Assembly (NCBI GenBank): GCA_949775045.1 | Contig: OX459110.1 | Span: forward strand, 4,348,229-4,412,228 | DNA: 64,000 bases | Direction of reading: 5' to 3' | Source: Metridium senile | Taxonomy: Eukaryota; Cnidaria; Anthozoa; Actiniaria; Metridiidae | Shown here: positions 57,557 through 64,000 of the stretch, in pieces | How positions within the stretch are numbered: position 1 is the stretch's first letter | Layout of the letters: every line of letters starts with the position of its first letter | Position numbers and translations under genes: made by a program | The notes under the pieces: model-generated | Database searches by the model: none | Told to the model about the DNA's origin: nothing | The model's input: the letters and a program-made list of their open reading frames with translations, nothing else

Positions 57557-58254
57557 ATGAAAAGGAGTCCCCCCCCCCTGCCCTGGGTTTGTACTGCAGT
57601 GAATTGAATACTAGCTTGTGTAGAGCCTTCCTTATTTTTCCATGCTGGGGAGGGGTTTGGGGACAGCTGTGTACAGACTATGCAGACATAGAAAATTCTT
57701 ATTTTTTTTTGTGGCTTTCGCTGTGTGGCTGCTCTTATCAAAATATTTTGACTGCCAGTGTTCAACAGTAATCAGAAAATCACAATGATTTTAAACAATG
57801 TTCAATCAATTCAAAAAGTGTTTTATTCTACATTGTCAATAAACAAACAAAAGTTATGTCATGTTGAATGCAAGGGTTTTTTAACAAGAAAACAGAGACA
57901 ACTAGTTGGTATTTTGGCGAATAATGCATTAATTACAGGCGCAACCAACAGATAAGCAAAAACAAAAAAAATTGTTGAGGCTATTATTTTTCACTAACCT
58001 GTAGGTTGTCTGATTGTGGATATAATTTACAGACTCTAGATAGTGAATACAAAGTATAGTAATAGATATAATTCTTTATTCAAATATTATATACATCTTT
58101 ATACAACAAAAATAATGCAAAACAGTCCCTGCTCCTCTTTTCTTGTTGCTCCTAAATATTAGAGAAAAAAGAAGTGTTTGCAGAGCACAAGCAAGTTGTC
58201 TTTGTGTCCACGATGTAATTTTGAGTCTAAACATAAAAACAAGAAAAATTAGAT

Positions 58255-58740
58255 TAGAATAGAATATAAAAGAATAGAATAGAACATAAAAGGATACAAT
58301 AGAAAAGAATAGCACAAAATAGAATAGAATAGAACAAAATAGAATAGAATAGAACAAAATAGAATACTTGTAATAAAATTAAATAGAATAAACTAGAATA
58401 GAATAGAACATAAAAGGATACAATAGAATAGAATAGCACAAAATAGAATATAATAAAACAAAATAGAATAGAATAGAAATTAGAACAAAATAGAATAGAA
58501 GAATAGAACAAAATAGAATAGAACAAAATAGAATGGAATAGAATAGAACGAAATAGAATAGAATAGGATAGAACAAAATAGAATAGAATACAATAAAATA
58601 GAATAAACTAGTAAGAATAGAATAAACTAGAATAGAATAGAATAAAATAGGTAGGACAGGACACATGATATGATAGGATAAGATATAAAATAGAATAGGA
58701 TATCTAACAACATAGAATAGAATGTTAAAGTTTCTAGTAT
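58255..58740. repeat. (AGAAT)n-type degenerate microsatellite
   Basis: Pentamer-based AGAATAGAACAAAAT repeat. Phe/Tyr/Ser-rich minus frames are artefacts. Confidence 0.92.
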
Positions 58741-58832
58741 TTGGAGCTGCTAAACTTACTTGCATCATCCAAACATTTCTTCTCTGCCAGTATGTCATGT
58801 ATGTACAATTTCTATTCTGTCATTTTCATTTG

Positions 58833-61800
58833 TCAAAAGGATAACATATGTGTGGTACTGTCTTGATTTCTCTCTGGAAAAACACCAAGAAGAGAGCTGA
58901 CCTGCACAAAGAAACATCACTAATTAATACAGTTGTAAATAATACACAAACTGTAATATTTTTTCTAACTGTCTTAGAAAATGATCACACCCACAAAGAA
59001 TGTTGTCAAAATTAAATATCACATGACCATAGCAAAACAGCTTTTTATTATATGGCTCACTACATAGTACTTATAACTACAGAACTTAGAACTATATAAT
59101 AATAGTATTTCACTGGCGAGGTGGCAAAACAATAAGAAAACAAAAGGCCTCACCAGTGGAATACTATATTTAGATACTATGGGATATAGAACACTAAAAT
59201 ACAGTCATCTGATTGGCTGAGTGGGTGTGATCATTTTCTAATAATTTTTATGATTTTCTAGTATATGATTTTTACTTATCTTTAATTTGCAATACTGGAA
59301 TTTTTACCCTACTCTAGCTAGAATTAAGGAGTTTTTAAGGATTTTTTGCTGATTTTCTAAAATTTGAGGGCTTTTCAAGTGCCCTTAAAAACGTAAATCA
59401 AATCTAAGGAGTTTTCAAGGAGTTTAAGGAGTAGCACGAACCCTGTTATAAATTATTAATTTGATGTGCTGTACCTGTTTAAACTTTGCTCTTATTTTTT
59501 CAATATCAATAAAGAGGTTCTCATTGGTTGGGTCTGATAGTGGGAGCTGGTCTATCAGAGTTTGTAGGTTCTTGAGCTTTGATATAATTCTGCAAACAAA
59601 ATAAATATTCAAAGATAAAAAATGAATGAATACAAATAAATATATGCAAATGAATAAATAGATAATGGATGAATTTAAATATGAATGAATGTATGGATTA
59701 ATGAACAAATGAATATATGAATGAATAAATGAATGAATAAATGAATGGATAAATAAATAAATGAATATGTTTTAGGGCCACTAGGTTATCAGTACGATTT
59801 ATTGTTAATTATAACTGTCATGTGTCACCCTCTTTAAATAAAGTTCATTCATTCATTCAATAAATGAATAAATTATTTATAAATGAATTTGTAAGCAAAT
59901 GCTTTTTAAATTGAATGAATAAATGAATGAATAGATGAATTGTGTATTTGAAATGAATGAATGAATGAACAAATGAATGAATGAACAAATGGATGAATGA
60001 ACAAATAAATGAATGAACAAGTAAATGAATGAACAAATTAATGAATGAATGGATAGCCTGAGAAAACAGATGTTCTTTCGATGGATTGATGGATTTATAA
60101 ATGTTTGAATAAATAAATCAATAAATGAATGAATATTATGAATGACATTGTATGAATAAATATATGAATTAATTAAAGGAATGAATAAATGAATAAATAG
60201 ATGAATATACATATATATAAATGAATAAATGAATAGGTGAATGAATACATTTTTGAATGAATTATGAAATACTAAATGAATGAATGAATGAATAAATGGG
60301 TGAGTAAATTAGTGAATGACATGCCACCTTCAACAATAGCTTACCTAGAGTTCTTCTTCTCGGCATGGTCAACAAGAATAAGCCATGTTGATACAAAGCC
60401 ATTGTAAAAACCAATCTAAACAAATCATAATCATCATTTTTAAAATCCATCATATGATTGCTATCATCATTATACTTTCTCTATTATGGTAAACAAAATC
60501 ATCATTATAAATGCTTGTAACCAGTCTTTTCGATCCAAAGTAATTTCGATCCAGGTCATTTTGAACCAATATTTTGATCCATTAACAGGTGAAAATTTAT
60601 CCCTAAGTGTTTGGCATAAACCATTATCATCATAACATTATTATGAGTCTAACCATAATCATTATCTTTATAATTATCCATCATCATCATTATCATCATC
60701 ATCATCACCATCATCATAACCATCCCATCAAAATTCTAAACAGTTTTTCTGATACCTCCGATCCTATTTCTCTTCCTTTCTCTGTTCCAAGTTTGCGGCC
60801 TTCAGACAAGCCCTTTAATGACCCTGCTGTCCACCCCTCAGCATAACCATCTTTGTGACAACTAAACAGTTTATAAAGACATGATTAATGGGTAATATAA
60901 TGAAATTTGTAACACTGCAAAAATGTGGACTTAACTTTACTGATGTTTTGAGCTTTAGCTCTTTGTTGAAGGGCTAAATCTCCAACGTCAGTAAATTTAA
61001 GTTAATATTTATTACGGTGCTATAAATTTCATTATATTACCTATCTTTTATATCAAACACCAACACAGCCTATACTAGTTTACTCACTAGTTTCCATTTA
61101 AATTAGGTCAACATTTATTATGGTGTTACAAATTTCATTATATTACCTATTGTTTATACATTTTGTATATCAAACACCAACGCAGCCTATACTTGTTTAC
61201 TCGCTAGTTTCCATTTAAGTTAAGTCAACATTTATTGTGGTGTTACAAATTTCATTATATTACCTATTGTTTATACATTTTGTATATCAAACACCGACGC
61301 AGCCTATACTAGTTTACTCACTAGTTTCCATTTAAGTTAAGTCAACATTTATTGCGGTGTTACAAATTTCATTATATTACCTATTGTTTATACATTTTGT
61401 ATATCAAACACCGATGCAGCCTATACTTGTTTACTCACTAGTTTCCATTTAAGTTAAGTCAACATTTATTGTGGTGTTACAAATTTCATTATATTACCTA
61501 TTGTTTATATATTAAACACTGACACAGCCTATACTTGTTTGCTCGGCCTAGTTTCCATAGACATGATTAGTGAACTGGAAATTTAATATATCAAATATAT
61601 TCTCTCAATTATTTATGATGGTTTCATATTATTTACTATCTAAAGAAATATGAATGGAAACTAGCGAGTAAACAAGTATAGAGTGCATTTAGTAAAAGCG
61701 TGAAACACTTGTAATACTATTTTGTACTATTTTATGCTAATTCTATTGTTTTCTATTGTTCAACTAGCACTATTTTGCACAATTTAGTAATTAGTGTTTC

Positions 61801-62240
61801 ACGCTTTTACTGAATGCTAGGCTGCGTCGGTGTTTGATTTAAACGATAGATAATAGAATGAAATTTGTAACATAGTAAAAAATGTTTAATAACTTTACTT
61901 TACTAAACAAAGCTGACCTTATTTCGAAAATACATCTTTCTTTATTGAATTATTTGATAGGATATCAAAATTTCTGAAATATTATGTCCAAATATAAAAT
62001 AGCTACTCAATATACGGTGTAGTAATTTTCATAGTTTCATTTGTACACGAACAATTTTCAATTGATTTTAACGCAGATTTTGCCATCAAATGTGACAAAA
62101 GAAATGAACCCAGGAATTGTGCAACCCTCATTTTATGAATTCTTCATAACTACCAAGAAAATATGCCAATAACTTAGTAATAAAACTCACCTTTCTTCAA
62201 GATGTAGCAAAGAATCGAATATATCTCCTTCGTCCGCCAT
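58833..62240 (-). CDS. LTO1: LTO1 (ORAOV1), Fe-S maturation adaptor for ABCE1
   Basis: LTO1 works with YAE1 to link the cytosolic Fe-S assembly machinery to the ribosome-recycling ATPase ABCE1. Exons (order of translation): 62191-62240, 60756-60861, 60345-60415, 59475-59589, 58833-58901. All have AG/GT borders with matching phases, 136 aa (human 137). The protein starts MADEGDIFDSLLHLEE. Exon 2 holds the deca-GX3 glycine ladder (GYAEGWTAGSLKGLSEGRKL, then G every 4 residues) running into IGFYNGFVSTWLILV in exon 3. Exon 4 encodes LPLSDPTNENLFIDIEKIRA and KFKQ; exon 5 VSSLLGVFPERNQDSTTHML ending in SF. The exon 2 acceptor at 60862 was chosen over one 11 bp further in because only it keeps frame. 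Introns 1 and 3 are mostly repeats. Confidence 0.94.
59600..60310. repeat. (AATG)n degenerate microsatellite, LTO1 intron 3
   Basis: AATGAATAAATGAATG-type repeat filling almost the entire intron between exons 4 and 3. 60607-60725 beyond exon 3 is a (CAT)n run. Confidence 0.9.
60890..61560. repeat. Fold-back unit followed by a 117-bp tandem array, LTO1 intron 1
   Basis: 60890-61042 is a palindrome like 3796-3950. Its right arm then repeats with a 117-bp period (CAGCCTATAC at 61066, 61183, 61300, 61417, 61525), suggesting amplification from the transposon end. Confidence 0.85.
61681..61817. mobile_element. Tc1/mariner-type MITE
   Basis: Ends GAGTGCATTTAGTAAAAGCG / CGCTTTTACTGAATGC, TA at 61679-61680 and 61818-61819. 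It sits within a 117-bp-type unit. LTO1 intron 1. Confidence 0.82.
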
Positions 62241-62964
62241 CTTGGTTTCCCACAATACAAAGCAAACTTGAACATGCGCAATGAAAAATTTGACGCGCGC
62301 GCGTCTTCCCGCTCTTTCTAAACAACGTCACAATCAAATTTTCACACTTTCACACTTTTCTCGCAACGAAACAGTTGAGCTTTGTATACTCGCTAGTTTT
62401 TTTTAACTTTATTATATTTAAATAGTTCAAATTTAATTGCTAAAAAATATGTGAATTTAGAAGCTACATTGTGGATTTTTTGGGGGTATTTTGTGGCATT
62501 TTCAAGACAAAACAGCGCACAAATAATTTTGGTAGTTGAACTCGAGCGACACCAAACACTGAAATGGCACCAAATAATTAATGGAAATGGAAATGTAAGT
62601 AAATAAGTAATTCTGTTTTATAGAATAATAACATTACATATTCTAAATTTTAAATTTTTGGAAGCAAAGTTTCAACCCGCGCGGAAGTATGTTGCAAAGT
62701 GATTCAGTCGGCACTAAAACAGCGAAAATCATCGATGTGCCTAATTTGCTGTGCCAGTGACAGTGACAGTTCTATGACCTTAATCTTTAGAAACCTTAAC
62801 TTTATGACATGCTTAAGCTTAACATGCATGAACTTATCGCTAAAAATTAGATTGAAAATTGAGTAATTATGTTTTTGGTGATTGGTATATTTTTGGCGAT
62901 TGGTATATCGAAGAATATTGTCCGAGGTTGAAAAGATGGTACGAAAAATGAACAGTCGGCCGAG

Positions 62965-63048
<84 letters not shown>

Positions 63049-63113
63049 CTTGTTGCATAATTAAAGTACGCAGGGTTTCATGGATATATCATCTTGTATA
63101 TTTTTTCTTAGAT
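62241..63113. other. Intergenic LTO1 / lyase gene 2
   Basis: LTO1 promoter side (CG-richer at 62290-62310) and 3' flank of lyase gene 2. No gene supported; contains the (GCCT)n array. Confidence 0.6.
62964..63049. repeat. (GCCT)n microsatellite
   Basis: About 21 perfect GCCT units, 65 bp beyond the stop of lyase gene 2. The short Gly-Arg-Gln-Ala and Leu-Pro-Ala-Cys frames are artefacts. Confidence 0.95.
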
Positions 63114-64000
63114 CTAATACAATATTTCTAGCTCAATCTCTGTAGTGATTCCATTCACAAGGTTTGAGAAAACTAAAACTGTCTCCGTTTGATCTAGCTG
63201 AGGATGCTGGTTCTGTTCAGCTACTTCGCCGTCTACCTTAACACTCGTGACATTAACACGATGGTTTAGGGCGATAGAAATGGCGGGATCACTAGGTTTT
63301 CCTTCCTCACAATATAGCATCTTTGCGCCAACTTCATTAGAGTTCTTCGGGTTGTAAATATCGTCAGGCTCTTTTCTCTCATCCTCACAAGTGGGCTTTC
63401 CTTTCATGGAAGGGTTTTTTTTAAACTGCAAAGAAGGGTCGCTTATTGCCAAGTGGAGAGTATTTCCAACTTTTTCAGCCATGATCATGCATGAAGCACT
63501 CGAGCTTTTGATAGGGCCCTCCAACATCGCTTCGTTGAAACTTTCGAAAATCGAATATCCGTAGATTACAGCAGCTTCGTTGTTGGGCAAGTCGGTTAGT
63601 TTGATGATGTGGGCTTTTTCGTCCTGTTTTATTACTGTGTATTTATCCAGCATGGCCTGTATTCCTCCAGCTACAAGTATGGCGTACTTGTAGCTGTTCG
63701 ATTGAGCCGTGTGTTTTATCACAGATACTGCATAATTGCCTCTGGTTACGCCGCAACCGTTTTGATTCTTAGAACTCTGCTCGTGTATATTAACAACAAC
63801 GATGTTTTGACCAGTTTCAACTTGGTAGATATTTTTGTTGATGTCCTTCAACTTAACACTTTGTTGATTAGGACTTTGAAAAGTAAATTCTCTATCCACG
63901 TTGCTGTTGTAGTTATAAGCAGTGCGGTCGACTTCAATGGTACTGTGTTCCGGATCAAACATCTTATCCTGAAACAACGTTGTTTGGGCATAGTTTGTAT
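63114..64000 (-). CDS. Polysaccharide lyase family 8, second gene, 3' part only
   Basis: C-terminal about 295 residues of a paralogue of the lyase at 39870-46646, open to the window edge. The ATG at 63977 is internal, because the frame continues upstream as NYAQTTLFQDK, matching the same block in gene 1. Shared landmarks: AVSVIKHT / VAYIKHT, SYKYAILVAGG / KYKYAIYLSGG, YGYSIFESFN / YGYTVFQAFN, SSASCMIMAEK / SSSCMIMAEK, LHLAISDPSL / IHLAISDPTV, and a Val-Asp-Gly near the end (VKVDGE / VKVDGK). This is the beta-sandwich region C-terminal to the active site. It ends ...EIELEILY at TAG 63114-63116. Orientation is opposite to gene 1, with WASHC3 and LTO1 between them. Whether its catalytic residues are intact cannot be seen here. 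Confidence 0.92.
   Translation of the reverse strand, partial: TNYAQTTLFQDKMFDPEHSTIEVDRTAYNYNSNVDREFTFQSPNQQSVKLKDINKNIYQVETGQNIVVVNIHEQSSKNQNGCGVTRGNYAVSVIKHTAQSNSYKYAILVAGGIQAMLDKYTVIKQDEKAHIIKLTDLPNNEAAVIYGYSIFESFNEAMLEGPIKSSSASCMIMAEKVGNTLHLAISDPSLQFKKNPSMKGKPTCEDERKEPDDIYNPKNSNEVGAKMLYCEEGKPSDPAISIALNHRVNVTSVKVDGEVAEQNQHPQLDQTETVLVFSNLVNGITTEIELEILY

Larger units (their letters stand above)
57069..58832. other. Intergenic WASHC3 / LTO1, including a MITE and a microsatellite
   Basis: WASHC3 promoter side. MITE at 57330-57556 (second copy of 6869-7137), then an AGAATAGAAT-type degenerate microsatellite at 58255-58740 downstream of LTO1. No gene supported. Confidence 0.7.

Noticed and set aside
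58082..58250. Alternative last exon of LTO1
   Set aside because: An AG-bounded frame exists here, but the exon at 58833-58901 matches the family C-terminus in sequence and length.

Overview
The window is AT-rich metazoan nuclear DNA with short exons, long repeat-filled introns and very many small inverted-repeat transposons. The gene content and repeat style look cnidarian, most likely anthozoan (sea anemone or coral). That assignment is an inference, not a proof. No organelle, bacterial or viral contig signature is seen.

Layout. 1-16622: the 5' two thirds of CSTF3 (CstF-77, mRNA 3'-end processing) on the minus strand. Ten exons (260 codons) are resolved, including micro-exons of 33 and 35 nt, and the gene continues off the left edge through an intron filled with an 84-bp minisatellite. 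16623-17697: the head-to-head promoter region shared with CPQ (carboxypeptidase Q, plus strand, 4 exons, 477 aa, 17698-22568). 23328-24473: an unrecognised intronless gene (381 aa, minus) with an acidic run and an internal duplication. 27318-38297: a nested stack of DNA transposons. 39870-46646: a secreted family-8 polysaccharide lyase (chondroitinase/hyaluronate-lyase type; 1243 aa, 4 exons, plus). 49099-57068: WASHC3 (CCDC53, WASH complex; 8 exons, 192 aa, minus). 58833-62240: LTO1 (ORAOV1; 5 exons, 136 aa, minus). 63114-64000: the 3' end of a second polysaccharide lyase 8 gene (minus), convergent with the first and running off the right edge.

The most unusual object is 28859-38286. It is a 9428-bp insertion flanked by a TA duplication. 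It consists of two apparently identical 4306-bp cores separated and flanked by three direct copies of a 272-bp imperfect palindrome. Each core carries a Tc1-type DD34E transposase and, convergent to it, a protein that looks like a HUH rolling-circle endonuclease joined to a superfamily-3 helicase. Cut-and-paste integration (transposase, TA duplication) and virus- or plasmid-like replication (Rep, palindromes, iteron-like repeats) therefore appear combined in one element, present as a tandem dimer. It sits in the terminal TA of a MULE-like element (75-bp inverted ends, 9-bp duplication) that carries a broken RecQ-helicase fragment. That element in turn landed in the end of a 198-bp PIF/Harbinger-like MITE.

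How the genes relate: CSTF3, CPQ, WASHC3 and LTO1 are ordinary housekeeping genes with conserved lengths. The two lyases bracket WASHC3-LTO1 as a dispersed, inverted paralogue pair. Most remaining sequence is MITEs with TA duplications, one clear tRNA-derived SINE, and tandem arrays. Exons were joined by hand from splice signals, reading phase and remembered family similarity; no search or alignment program was run.
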